64,000 nucleotides of DNA from Vibrio amylolyticus (GTDB lineage Bacteria > Pseudomonadota > Gammaproteobacteria > Enterobacterales > Vibrionaceae), in the NCBI RefSeq assembly GCF_023145695.1, contig NZ_JAJHVV010000009.1, positions 124,001 to 188,000 on the forward strand, written 5' to 3'. Positions 17,159-26,038 of this stretch are shown one piece after another. Position 1 is the first letter of the stretch; the number at the start of each line of letters is the position of its first letter. Under the pieces are notes generated by a model that did not search any database, had not been told where the DNA came from, and saw only the letters and a list, made by a program, of their open reading frames with translations. The translations under genes and the position numbers were made by a program.

Positions 17159-18142
17159 TTAAAACTTATAATTCACACCCGCTGAAAACAGGTATTCAGA
17201 CTCATTGTAGAAATCAATATTTGACGAACTGCTGCCATAACCTGCGAACGAAATAAACGAAACGTCTTCCCAACCCATTAATTGGTCATACTCATACGCG
17301 GCGAACAGGCTCATTTCGTTATCGCTGCGAGTCTCGTTAAACATAGGGTTTGTTCCATCATAGCTGCGAGTTTCGTAGCCAGCCGTTAGTGCAAATTGAT
17401 GACGGTCTAATACTTTAAAGTAGGTAATGTCTGTTCCGTAGGCATTGTAAGCCATCGCTTCGCCATCAGCAGAACGTACCTTGTAGCTTAATGATGGAAT
17501 AAGACCTGACGTCTGATTGAGCATGTATGTATATTCGCCCTTAACGAAGATAACACTGCCATCACGTTGAAGCTTATCTTGTTCTGATGCACTCAATTCG
17601 GAGCCTGATGTTTCATCTTTAACATCAATGTTGGCGTAGGCCATGTCCAGTGTGAAATCGCTACCAGCAATCGATTCAAGCTTTAATCGGTATGCGTTAC
17701 CTGTTTCATCAGTGACTTCGCGTGAGGAATTAATCGCGTATGGATCGCTCCATGTTTCTCCTGATACCACGGTTGGAAGAAATGACGCGTCAATCACCAT
17801 TCCCGATTCTAATTCTTGTTTATAGCCAATTTCAAAAGCGAAATCACCAACGGCGATATCTTCACGGGAAGTACCGATGTATACCTGCTTATCTAACTGT
17901 TGTCCGAACGTATAGTTGATTTGTCCCAATGGCGCGACAAGCATTTCCCCATTGGATTCACCTTCAGAGTTGAGGTCAGATAATGGATCTTTGACATCGG
18001 TATTGAAGTTAGATGATTGAGACATATAGCCAGTATTAAGAGAGATTTCACCACCAAATCCGGCCTCTGGTGCTAGCTCAGCAACGGAAGAAGAACTCAC
18101 AAAACAAGTTAGAATGGAAAGCGAAAGAATGGTTTTATTCAT
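17159..18142 (-). CDS. DUF2860-type outer-membrane beta-barrel protein
   Basis: Protein of 327 residues starting MNKTILSLSILTCFVSSSSVA, a signal peptide. It is rich in alternating hydrophobic and polar strands and ends with aromatic-terminal NYKF, as outer-membrane beta barrels do. Its overall look matches the Vibrio DUF2860 family. Function is unknown; a porin or surface protein role is plausible. I use the ATG at 18142 (AGAGATG upstream) over one three codons earlier. It is convergent with the chitobiase gene, so co-regulation is not implied. Confidence 0.75.
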   Translation of the reverse strand: MNKTILSLSILTCFVSSSSVAELAPEAGFGGEISLNTGYMSQSSNFNTDVKDPLSDLNSEGESNGEMLVAPLGQINYTFGQQLDKQVYIGTSREDIAVGDFAFEIGYKQELESGMVIDASFLPTVVSGETWSDPYAINSSREVTDETGNAYRLKLESIAGSDFTLDMAYANIDVKDETSGSELSASEQDKLQRDGSVIFVKGEYTYMLNQTSGLIPSLSYKVRSADGEAMAYNAYGTDITYFKVLDRHQFALTAGYETRSYDGTNPMFNETRSDNEMSLFAAYEYDQLMGWEDVSFISFAGYGSSSSNIDFYNESEYLFSAGVNYKF

Positions 18143-18270
18143 GATTAACATCTCTGATTGATTAGAGCTCAGACTTTACGAGGTTCGATGTCGAAGAAAT
18201 GTCTATTTGAAATGAGATTGTGAATTAATCTTTGTGAGAAGGCGAATCGAACCTTTTTATTAACCCATTC

Positions 18271-18687
18271 CTAAGAGGTCAGTTTGGATCGAAAGACCCA
18301 TCGAGAGCTAAGAATAAAGTTGCTCAGCATCCCTACAAGCACGCCAAAAGCTAATGCGATGTAAACAGTCATCGTGTTTTCACCTAGCGTCGATATGACC
18401 AATTTAAATGCAATGAAGTTAGGAATGGCTGAGATTGAAGCAGAGATCATGAACTTAGCCCATTGATGAAATTTAGACACGTTGCCTGAATGAGCAAAGG
18501 TATACCAACGGTTACCCAGCCAAGTAACACAAGCAGCGCCGAAAAAGGCGATTACGCGAGATAAAAGGACATCGAGATCGCACACGTAAAGCGCCGTTGA
18601 AAAGAGTGAAGCATCGGCAATAAAGCCGATGCTGCCTACCAATGCAAATTTGAACAATGCTCTGTGCTGGTTCATTTTGCTTTGCAC
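18271..18687 (-). CDS. GtrA family membrane protein
   Basis: Four-segment inner-membrane protein of 138 residues; it opens FKFALVGSIGFIADASLFS and contains ACVTWLGNRWYTF, the GtrA signature. GtrA proteins are thought to flip undecaprenyl-phosphate-linked sugars across the membrane. It overlaps the end of the ArnT-like gene by 16 bases and so belongs to the same operon. This arrangement with a polyprenyl-sugar synthase and a lipid-sugar-using transferase fits a surface glycan modification pathway. Confidence 0.88.
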   Translation of the reverse strand: MQSKMNQHRALFKFALVGSIGFIADASLFSTALYVCDLDVLLSRVIAFFGAACVTWLGNRWYTFAHSGNVSKFHQWAKFMISASISAIPNFIAFKLVISTLGENTMTVYIALAFGVLVGMLSNFILSSRWVFRSKLTS

Positions 18688-20072
18688 GTATATAAGGTTC
18701 GTTTGCTTTGCGCGGTATAATTGACGACGCAGGTAAGTTGCTTCTCTTCGACAAGAGCTTCAATAGCCGATTTCTCTCCAACTAATTGAAATGGAGCGTC
18801 AGTCTTGAGCTCGTGGCCATCTTTCAGAGGCTTTGCTTGGCCTTGGCTGTAAAATTGCCCAGAAAAAGGACGCTTGCCCAAATAGAATGTGGGTAGTGTG
18901 TGATCGGCGTGAGTGAAAATACCTTTGTCGCTGCGTTTATCGGCAACAAATAGATGGATATAAGCAACGGCAGCAATCAATATCAACGGCATAGCCGCAG
19001 CAGAGAGTCGAAACCATTTTTTGTGATGGTCAGTACCTTTCGCCAACATGGTGATTAATAAACCCAACGCGGGAATGCCAGGTAGGACATACGCAGGTAA
19101 TATGTTTCCCGATAATGTGAAAAGCAGCAACGGAGATGACATCCACAACGTGAGAAAACTCAGCAGCCCATGGCTTTCCGTCGAAAGAGATTTGATTTGA
19201 TGTCTTTTTTTCCACACAAGAATAGGTAAGACGATTGACCAAGGAAGAGCTGCATTGAGGAAAAATAGCCAAATCATGCCTCTTGGTTCATCGTGAGCGC
19301 TGCCGTACAGATCGCCTTCCCAACCGCTGACGACAAAACGATTAAAGTGCTCGCCAACAAGAAAATAGTTTAAGAAACCTGGTGTCGCTTGCTCTGCTAA
19401 CAGATACCAAGGAGCAGAGATAACAAGCATAAGTAGTGAGCCGGTAATGATAGGAAAGCGAGACCAAAGCGCTTTCAATGCGCCCAAAAAACCATGCTGA
19501 AACATGAGCCAAGGAACAACTGCTAGTCCGACTAGCACGAGGATCAAAGGCCCTTTAGCGAGCAAGCCAATGGCTAGGCCAATAAAGCCGACATAACCCC
19601 ATGCTTTGTTACCACGCCAGCAGAAGTAGACACCAAGCATCGCAATGGTCATACCCAAGGTCAGTGCCATATCGGTCATTACTGCGCCAGCAGAAACGGC
19701 AAATACAGCGCATGTTGAAATAACCAAGGCTGTGACGAGTGCACTGTATCCAGACTTTCTCGCGAGAAAAGCCATTAAACCAACCACTACGAGACCCGCG
19801 AACCAGTGTGGAGCACGAACTGCGAATTCATTTAAACCAAACAGCTCAATACCCGTGGCGCTTATCCAAGTAAATAGGGGAGGCTTGCCCCAAAAGGGAA
19901 CACCGTAATCAAACTGTGGAGTAAGCCAATTGCCTGTTTCGACCATTAGTCTTGCCATTTCTCCGTAACGCGCTTCGGTGGTATCCATTAATGGGTAGGC
20001 ACCGAGGGAGAGTAAGCGAATTAGAAGAACCGAGATTAATATGGCCCATAGGTAGACGTGATTAAGCCTCAT
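18672..20072 (-). CDS. ArnT-like polyprenyl-phosphate-sugar glycosyltransferase (GT-C)
   Basis: Integral membrane GT-C transferase of 466 residues with roughly ten to twelve membrane segments. The N-terminal loop MDTTEARYGEMARLM is the catalytic Asp/Glu motif of the ArnT/PMT group, followed by FWGKPPLFTW. It would transfer a sugar from undecaprenyl phosphate to an acceptor such as lipid A on the periplasmic face. It starts four bases inside the preceding gene (ATGA overlap) and runs into GtrA. Sugar and acceptor cannot be told from sequence; the aminoarabinose synthesis genes (ArnA/B/D) are absent here, so true ArnT function is doubtful. Confidence 0.85.
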   Translation of the reverse strand: MRLNHVYLWAILISVLLIRLLSLGAYPLMDTTEARYGEMARLMVETGNWLTPQFDYGVPFWGKPPLFTWISATGIELFGLNEFAVRAPHWFAGLVVVGLMAFLARKSGYSALVTALVISTCAVFAVSAGAVMTDMALTLGMTIAMLGVYFCWRGNKAWGYVGFIGLAIGLLAKGPLILVLVGLAVVPWLMFQHGFLGALKALWSRFPIITGSLLMLVISAPWYLLAEQATPGFLNYFLVGEHFNRFVVSGWEGDLYGSAHDEPRGMIWLFFLNAALPWSIVLPILVWKKRHQIKSLSTESHGLLSFLTLWMSSPLLLFTLSGNILPAYVLPGIPALGLLITMLAKGTDHHKKWFRLSAAAMPLILIAAVAYIHLFVADKRSDKGIFTHADHTLPTFYLGKRPFSGQFYSQGQAKPLKDGHELKTDAPFQLVGEKSAIEALVEEKQLTCVVNYTAQSKRTLYTCKAK

Positions 20073-21073
20073 GCTCTTTTCTCCATCGAACGGGTCTTGT
20101 TTTGTCCAGATCGTTCGACCACAGATTGAATGAGATAAAGCGGTCGGTTTTTAACTTCAATGAATATTCGACCGATGTATTCACCTAATACGCCAATACT
20201 TAATAGTTGAATCCCCCCCAGAGCCAATTGAACGACCATCATGGATGGGTAGCCGGACACCAACTCACCAAACAGCAAGGTTTTTGAAATAATGATTAAA
20301 CCGAATACAAAGGCAGCGAATGCAATAAGCCCACCGACGATAGTCGCTAAGCGAAGTGGGCGAATAGAGAAGGAGGTGATACCGTCGACGGCCAAACCAA
20401 GCAGCTTGAGGTAGTTCCACTTTGTCTCGCCGCAATAGCGTGCATCACGATCAAACGGTAGGGTTGTTTGACGATATCCCGGCCATGCGAAGATGCCTTT
20501 CATATAACGACTGGATTCGGTCAGGCTACAAATATGATCGACGACTTCACGGCTTAATAGACGAAAGTCACCAACGTTTTCGGGAATGTCACTCTTAACT
20601 AACAGATTTAATAGCCTATAAAATGTCGACGCTGAGAATTGTTTAAACCAACTTTCACCGTATCGATTTCTACGCTGCATGTTGACAACGTCGAACCCCT
20701 TACGCCACTCTTTTAGCATACTTGGAATCAATTCAGGTGGGTCTTGCAAGTCTGCATCAAGCAAGATAACCGCGAGGCCTTTACTGTGCTCGAGCCCCGC
20801 AGTTACTGCGTACTCCTTTCCAAAGTTTCGGCTTAAACAGATGTTCACAACGTTGCTAGAAGTAATCGGTAGTGTATCAACGAGGCAATTACTGTCGTCG
20901 GTACTGCCATCGTCGATATAAACGATTTCGCAAGACTCTTCTATCGAGTCTAAGACCTTATTTAAACGAGCGTGGAATTCACCTAATACTTCTCGTTCAT
21001 TATAATAAGGTACAATGATAGACACGGTAACGGGTGGTTTCGGCTGGTGAGTAACGAGTGATATCGGGCTCAT
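20069..21073 (-). CDS. ArnC/GtrB-like polyprenyl-phosphate glycosyltransferase (GT2)
   Basis: GT2 family enzyme of about 334 residues. The nucleotide-sugar domain carries SIIVPYYNEREVLGEF, VYIDDGSTDDS, and LDADLQDPPELIP, the metal-binding DxD-type region. Two C-terminal membrane segments (about residues 230-300) anchor it. It should charge undecaprenyl phosphate with a sugar. The start at 21073 begins MSPISLVTHQPKP; a TTG 45 bases upstream is less likely. It is the first gene of the three-gene operon ending with GtrA. Confidence 0.85.
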   Translation of the reverse strand: MSPISLVTHQPKPPVTVSIIVPYYNEREVLGEFHARLNKVLDSIEESCEIVYIDDGSTDDSNCLVDTLPITSSNVVNICLSRNFGKEYAVTAGLEHSKGLAVILLDADLQDPPELIPSMLKEWRKGFDVVNMQRRNRYGESWFKQFSASTFYRLLNLLVKSDIPENVGDFRLLSREVVDHICSLTESSRYMKGIFAWPGYRQTTLPFDRDARYCGETKWNYLKLLGLAVDGITSFSIRPLRLATIVGGLIAFAAFVFGLIIISKTLLFGELVSGYPSMMVVQLALGGIQLLSIGVLGEYIGRIFIEVKNRPLYLIQSVVERSGQNKTRSMEKRA

Positions 21074-21299
21074 ACGATTTGCCTTGTTTGGGTTAAGGGA
21101 GCCAGTAGCGTCTATCAAATCGGCTCTGGCAATGTATGAGTGTTATATCAATAGACATGTGAAAACTATGTCATCCACATTTTTTTCACATCCGATCTGG
21201 ATGCTTATCCGTTATATAGAGAGTACCGCTTCAAAACGTATTCAGACTCAAGGTAATTTGGGTATTCATAGTGACGACGAACGATAGGGCAAAATAACC

Positions 21300-21974
21300 A
21301 TGAAAAAAATTCTACTGGTGGAAGATAACCGCGAGGTGGCGGGTATTTTGTTTGATTATTTTGAGTATCTTGGAATGGAACTTGATTATGCGGACAACGG
21401 TGAGCTTGGATTACAACTGGCATTGGAAGGTCGCTTTGACGTGATATTACTTGATCTGATGCTACCAAGAATGGACGGATTAACGGTTTGTAATAAGCTG
21501 AGAGAAGCGGGTAATAATACGCCAGTGTTAATGCTCACCGCATTAGATAACAGGGAAGATATGCTGAATGGCTTTCAGCATGGTGCGGATGACTACTTGA
21601 CTAAGCCATTTGATCTTGAAATTCTAGAAGCCAGAATGAAGGCCTTAGTGAGGCGTTATAAGGGAGAAGTCGCCAGTGCTACCGTACAATTCGGCCAAAT
21701 AAGAATTGATCAAAAGAAGAGGCAAGCGTACCGACAAGATAAGCCACTAGCGCTAAATCCCACGACTTATACCATTCTGGAATTACTGTGTAATAAGGCT
21801 CCCGACGTGGTAAGCCGTGAAGAAATAGCAGAGAAGCTATGGCAAGAAAATGAGCCAAATAACGATGTATTAAGAAGCCATATTTACCAATTGCGTAACC
21901 AGCTTGATAAGCCTTTTCCAACGCCAATGCTCATTACCGTACCCAAAATAGGCTTTCGCCTAGAGGAGCTGTAA
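21300..21974 (+). CDS. OmpR-family response regulator (system 1)
   Basis: DNA-binding response regulator of 224 residues. The receiver domain has the acidic pocket VEDN, phospho-acceptor Asp52 (VILLDLMLP), Thr in MLTAL and Lys in LTKPF. The C-terminal winged helix ends YQLRNQLDKPFPTPMLITV then KIGFRLEEL. Its stop overlaps the kinase start (TAATG), so the two are coupled. It closely resembles the regulator at 27304-27984, including the unusual C-terminal stretch, and is divergent from the glycan-transfer operon, a likely target. Confidence 0.9.
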   Translation: MKKILLVEDNREVAGILFDYFEYLGMELDYADNGELGLQLALEGRFDVILLDLMLPRMDGLTVCNKLREAGNNTPVLMLTALDNREDMLNGFQHGADDYLTKPFDLEILEARMKALVRRYKGEVASATVQFGQIRIDQKKRQAYRQDKPLALNPTTYTILELLCNKAPDVVSREEIAEKLWQENEPNNDVLRSHIYQLRNQLDKPFPTPMLITVPKIGFRLEEL

Positions 21975-23248
21975 TGGTCGATCGATTTTTTACCAATACC
22001 AAGTCACTGACGAGCCGATTAGCGCTTTTTTTTACCTTTGTTTCCATCGTTGTGGGTGTTGTTACGTTCCTCGTTTTTATTGCTGCACTTCAGTGGTCAG
22101 AAGACAGAGTCGGTGAGCGACGTATTTTGATTGACCGTGATGAAGCTGTTCAACGCTACATTGCAGGGGAGAGCGGTGAACTACGCATTGACTCGCTTAC
22201 TACAGCATATAACGACTTAAGTTTGCTTCCGGAGCCTTATCGAGAGTTCGCTAAAGGAAAAAAGAGTTTTGTTGGGGAAATTGGTGACACGTTAGACCCC
22301 CTATCACAGATGCTTTTTATTGGGCATTACTGGGTTGAAGGTAAAAAAATTCCGGTTGTTTTGTTAACACAGATCGACAGAGTGGAGTTTGGGCTTGATG
22401 AACTGATTTATTCAACCAGCATTGTTATTGGTTTCGTTGCTGCACTTATGTTTATGTTTGGCGCGTTACTGTATCGTCTTTCTCAACGTTTGATAGAGCC
22501 GGTTAATAGCCTTGCGAATCAATTGGATGAGCTTTCTGTTGATGCTCAGCAACCGTTTGAAATTGGCGGGAACGCAGCCATTGAATTCCAAACATTAACG
22601 AATAGACTTAACAAGTACCGCACTGATATTCATTCTTTGATTAAACGAGAACAAGCCTTTTCACGCTATGCAAGCCACGAGCTCAGAACGCCTTTAACGA
22701 TTATTAGAGGCGCTAATGGGCTGCTAACAAAAAGCCAACCAAGTGATTTTCAACATAAGCAGATTGAACGAATAGGCAGTGCTAGCTACCAGATGGGGAC
22801 AATGATTGACGCCCTATTAAGTTTAGTTCGGTATGAAAAGGATCAGGATGAGACGGATACACGATCTTTAACTGAGCGAGAACTTAAAATGGTCATTGAG
22901 CAAAATTCAGTTCAAGCGTCGAGTAAAAATTTGGAGCTTAAGTTAGTTGTTGATTCAGAGCCGATGATAAAAGCCTCTAGCGCCGTGGTTAATATGATTT
23001 TGGGTAATTTGGTTCGCAATGCCATTGCAGCGACGAATAACGGTTCTGTCACCGTCACGTTATCTGATTCAATATTGTTGGTGGAAGATGAAGGAGAGGG
23101 GATGATTGAAACGCCTAACCGTGACGGACACGGGCTAGGTTTACTCATCGTGGACGATTTTTGTCAGCGTTACGGTTGGCAATTTAATCTAGCCAATAGA
23201 GAACAACGTGGATGCAGAGCTGAAATACGGTTTGAACGTCTTACCTAA
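21974..23248 (+). CDS. Sensor histidine kinase (system 1)
   Basis: Membrane sensor of 424 residues partnering the regulator just upstream. The N-terminus has a membrane segment (about 18-40), a periplasmic sensory region of about 110 residues, a second segment (about 152-175) and a HAMP-like linker. The H-box is SRYASHELRTPLTI with His235, followed by the N-box NLVRNAIAAT and the G-boxes LVEDEGEGM and GHGLGLLIV of the HATPase domain. The stimulus is unknown. It is convergent with the DedA-LssY gene. Confidence 0.9.
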   Translation: MVDRFFTNTKSLTSRLALFFTFVSIVVGVVTFLVFIAALQWSEDRVGERRILIDRDEAVQRYIAGESGELRIDSLTTAYNDLSLLPEPYREFAKGKKSFVGEIGDTLDPLSQMLFIGHYWVEGKKIPVVLLTQIDRVEFGLDELIYSTSIVIGFVAALMFMFGALLYRLSQRLIEPVNSLANQLDELSVDAQQPFEIGGNAAIEFQTLTNRLNKYRTDIHSLIKREQAFSRYASHELRTPLTIIRGANGLLTKSQPSDFQHKQIERIGSASYQMGTMIDALLSLVRYEKDQDETDTRSLTERELKMVIEQNSVQASSKNLELKLVVDSEPMIKASSAVVNMILGNLVRNAIAATNNGSVTVTLSDSILLVEDEGEGMIETPNRDGHGLGLLIVDDFCQRYGWQFNLANREQRGCRAEIRFERLT

Positions 23249-23286
23249 CAAACGTTAGATTGATGATCCTAACCAGACTTTACTTG

Positions 23287-24618
23287 TTAAGTAGGGTTAG
23301 TCTGATAAGTATCGGTATTTAAGTCTCGTTCGATCACAAGTATATGACCATCTGTGAAGTAATCATGCTCCTCATCATGCTTTATTGGTGGGGTGGCGAG
23401 CTTAAAACGAATTGAATGATCTGGCAGTTGTTGTATCTGTTGAGCGAAGAGATCGCGTTCGTAATCAACGTTGGGCTCAATGCTATGTAAAACAGTGACA
23501 ATCCCTGAATATGGCGTTAGCTGGAGGCCATTGTCATAACTCAGTGCACCGACCCATACCTTCTTTCCAGCTGACGGGACATTTCCGTCACCTTGCCACG
23601 TACCGACACTCCACCACCTAATATGGCTGCGTTTCATCAAATCGCCGGGTAACTGAAAGGCCATGTTTTGTGGCTTCCCATTCCAAAAAAGATCCGATAC
23701 AGGTGGTGTTTTACTGCGTAATAGATTCAGGTAATCGTTCCATTCAATATTATTTCGTGAAAAGGTTTTATTTTCTATCCAACCTAAATTTAGCATGGTG
23801 GGACGAGGCGTTTCGCCAATGTATATCACGTTGATCGCCTGAGCATCATAAACGGCAGAACGACCGGGGAATGCTTTGAGTGAAAGCCCCTGTACCGAAG
23901 AAATTGAGGTTTGAGGCGAAGTAAGATCAAGTTCAGCAACAAGATCATCAGCACGTAAGAAAAAATGACTGTAGTTTGCGAGTAGTGCGGCAATGGTAAA
24001 GAGAAGGCCGGCTTTTAAGCTCAACCAACGCCACTTTTTATAAAGGCCGATGATGACAAATATAAGCGTCGAAGAAATGACTAATAGACTATACAAGTGC
24101 TCGTTAGCAAACAGGAGAATGTCACTAATAAAAGGGATGGATTCAACACCGTAACTCAGTAAGTAGCCCCAAATGATAAACTGCCCTACGCCGAGAATAA
24201 GCCCAATGCTAGATAGAAGAGTAAAGCGACGATAAGGTATTCGGTTTACTCCTGCCAAAAACGGTACAACCCAAGCGACAGGCCCTAGAAGGCGTGAAAA
24301 TATTAAGACGGAACGCTCTTTTTTAAGCATTAATAATCGAGCTCTAGCAAAGGGTTTCCGAGATTTCGGTTGCCACCGAGTTAACTTCCGTTGAGCATCT
24401 TTTCCGATCGTTCTTCCTATCCAATAGCTAGTCTGATCACCAATCCAAGCTCCAGTTAATACAAGAATGACGCCGAGCCATGTTCCTTGGTGTAATTGAT
24501 AGCCAGCAGCAATCAAAAATGGCTCACCAGGAACGAAAAGGTTTGGACCAATCAGTGCATCCAACATAGCGCCCATAAATAGGCTTATCGCGCCTAAGCT
24601 CGATGCATCAAAAGTCAT
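23287..24618 (-). CDS. DedA family protein with LssY-like C-terminal domain
   Basis: Protein of 443 residues. The N-terminal 200 residues form a DedA/SNARE-associated domain (for example FVPGEPFLIAAGYQLHQG, GAWIGDQTSYWIGRTIGKDA, then FSRLLGPVAWVVPFLAGVNR), linked to polyprenyl-phosphate recycling and envelope homeostasis. After a membrane segment near 205-230 comes a C-terminal soluble domain resembling LssY (WSVGTWQGDGNVPSAGKKVW, LHSIEPNVDYERD). The two domains are one uninterrupted chain. Genes for polyprenyl-linked sugar transfer nearby fit an undecaprenyl-phosphate role. Confidence 0.82.
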   Translation of the reverse strand: MTFDASSLGAISLFMGAMLDALIGPNLFVPGEPFLIAAGYQLHQGTWLGVILVLTGAWIGDQTSYWIGRTIGKDAQRKLTRWQPKSRKPFARARLLMLKKERSVLIFSRLLGPVAWVVPFLAGVNRIPYRRFTLLSSIGLILGVGQFIIWGYLLSYGVESIPFISDILLFANEHLYSLLVISSTLIFVIIGLYKKWRWLSLKAGLLFTIAALLANYSHFFLRADDLVAELDLTSPQTSISSVQGLSLKAFPGRSAVYDAQAINVIYIGETPRPTMLNLGWIENKTFSRNNIEWNDYLNLLRSKTPPVSDLFWNGKPQNMAFQLPGDLMKRSHIRWWSVGTWQGDGNVPSAGKKVWVGALSYDNGLQLTPYSGIVTVLHSIEPNVDYERDLFAQQIQQLPDHSIRFKLATPPIKHDEEHDYFTDGHILVIERDLNTDTYQTNPT

Positions 24619-24734
24619 CTAAATTAATTCCTATATATTCGTTTTTATAAATAACTTTCCACAGAAATAGTCTTTTACTTGTTTGCTATTTGACCGTGTT
24701 AAATAAAAAATGATGTGTTAATAGCAGGCGCTAC

Positions 24735-24790
24735 TATTGTTCGTAAGCTATATTAATGTTCGTTAGCTCTATTACTGTTCGTTATAGTGG
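24735..24790. repeat. Three imperfect tandem repeats at a gene end
   Basis: Units ATTGTTCGTAAGCTAT, ATTAATGTTCGTTAGCTCT and ATTACTGTTCGTTATAG follow one another with small differences. The last one contains the final codons and stop of the GT2 gene on the other strand, so the gene end lies within the repeat. Confidence 0.6.
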
Positions 24791-25500
24791 CCAAATTTGT
24801 ATTCCATCTCATTCTTTTTCATTTCTCCTAAGAAGAAACGGCGAAGGTTGGCTTTTAAATAGGTGAGACCTGTTGTCACAATGCCATCTTGATCTAATCG
24901 TCTTGGGTCAAAACCAAAGGTCGAATTTAGGAAACGAAAGCGCCACGTTTTACTTGCTCTTTTAACGTAATCACAGTCTTCGCACAGCACTATTTCTTCA
25001 TCAAAACCATTCAGCTCTTTGTGTGCTCGCTGGGTGGAAAAAATGCAGGCGCCAACAGCGGTAGGGTAAAAAAACTGTGTGGTGAATAGGCCGATGTTAA
25101 ACAGCATATAGCCCAACTTATGGACCAAGGGAAGTGCTTGAGAACCCATATATACACCAGCAACTTCTAGCTTTTTATTTTCTAATTGGGTCAAAGTGTC
25201 ACTTAGAAAATTAGCTCTAAGCCTGACATCGGCATCTAAGAATAATAGGCGTTTATTATTTGCCAGTGAGGCCCCTTTATTACGGCCTAAGCTAACGCCT
25301 CGATCCTTCATTTTGTGAACGATCAAATTCGGTAGTCTCGATTCAAACGTTTGAGCTACGTCGCAGGTGGCATCGTCACTGTTTGAATCGACGAGGATAA
25401 CTTCGAAATCACGGAAGTATTGGCGGCTTAGGTCGTCCATTAAACGAGCAATACGCTTTTCTTCATTTAGTGTGATAACAACAATACTTAATTTGCTCAT
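24772..25500 (-). CDS. Glycosyltransferase family 2 protein
   Basis: Cytoplasmic-face GT2 enzyme of 242 residues: SIVVITLNEEKRIARL, ILVDSNSDDATCDVA, and RLLFLDADVRL (the DxD motif) form the nucleotide-sugar fold, with CEDCDYVKRA as the likely acceptor-site acidic motif. A hydrophobic stretch near residues 130-150 could be a membrane contact. Transcription runs from the cytochrome c gene just upstream (14 bases apart). The end of the gene lies in a tandem repeat, so its C-terminus may vary between strains. Sugar and acceptor are unknown. Confidence 0.82.
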   Translation of the reverse strand: MSKLSIVVITLNEEKRIARLMDDLSRQYFRDFEVILVDSNSDDATCDVAQTFESRLPNLIVHKMKDRGVSLGRNKGASLANNKRLLFLDADVRLRANFLSDTLTQLENKKLEVAGVYMGSQALPLVHKLGYMLFNIGLFTTQFFYPTAVGACIFSTQRAHKELNGFDEEIVLCEDCDYVKRASKTWRFRFLNSTFGFDPRRLDQDGIVTTGLTYLKANLRRFFLGEMKKNEMEYKFGHYNEQ

Positions 25501-25514
25501 GGTGCCTTCCCCAA

Positions 25515-25883
25515 TTAGTTTACTGACTTAATGTGGCCGAAAATATCATTCACATCTTTTTTACTTAACACCCCTTTAAACGCTGGCATTAGTCCTTCTT
25601 GACCGTTATCACCGTCTAATACGGAGTTTATTAATTCATAAGAAAACCCAAAAGGGTTGGTTATTTCTTGGTAGATGTTGTCAGGGCTAACTTTTAAGGT
25701 TGCTGCTACAACTCCGTCACCGTGACCTCGTTCTCCATGACATACGGCACAGTTATTCGTGTACTTCTCTTTGCCGTTAGTTAAATTTGGTTCACCATAC
25801 ATATTGTCGGTATAAAATTTTATTGTTAAAAATCCCAATACAAGTAATGCAGTGAAAGAAAGTATGTAGATCGTTTTATTCAT
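25515..25883 (-). CDS. Small c-type cytochrome, membrane-anchored or periplasmic
   Basis: Single-heme cytochrome of 122 residues. An N-terminal hydrophobic stretch (about 4-24) is a signal peptide or anchor. The heme site is NNCAVCHGERGHGDG (CxxCH), and the later LMPAFKG supplies the Met axial ligand. It begins an operon with the GT2 gene, an unusual pairing. Electron carrier partners are not visible in this window. Confidence 0.85.
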   Translation of the reverse strand: MNKTIYILSFTALLVLGFLTIKFYTDNMYGEPNLTNGKEKYTNNCAVCHGERGHGDGVVAATLKVSPDNIYQEITNPFGFSYELINSVLDGDNGQEGLMPAFKGVLSKKDVNDIFGHIKSVN

Positions 25884-26038
25884 AATTCCCCCTTTAAGAT
25901 GGTGGAATTATAAATTAGGGACTGTGGAAAAAATGTATATAGGGAAGGTGAGGCGTTTATTCGTGTGAATGGTTAGGTTGCGTGCCCTGAAATGCTTTAG
26001 AACATTTCAGAACTGAGTATGGGCACCATGAGGTTTAG

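Noticed and set aside
13934..18142. Reading all chitin genes as one operon
   Set aside because: The chitinase at 46246 is about 29 kb from the chitobiase, and the DUF2860 gene is on the opposite strand. Shared control is possible but not an operon.
24735..24790. CRISPR-like repeat
   Set aside because: Units are short, diverged and directly adjacent, with no spacers and no cas genes.
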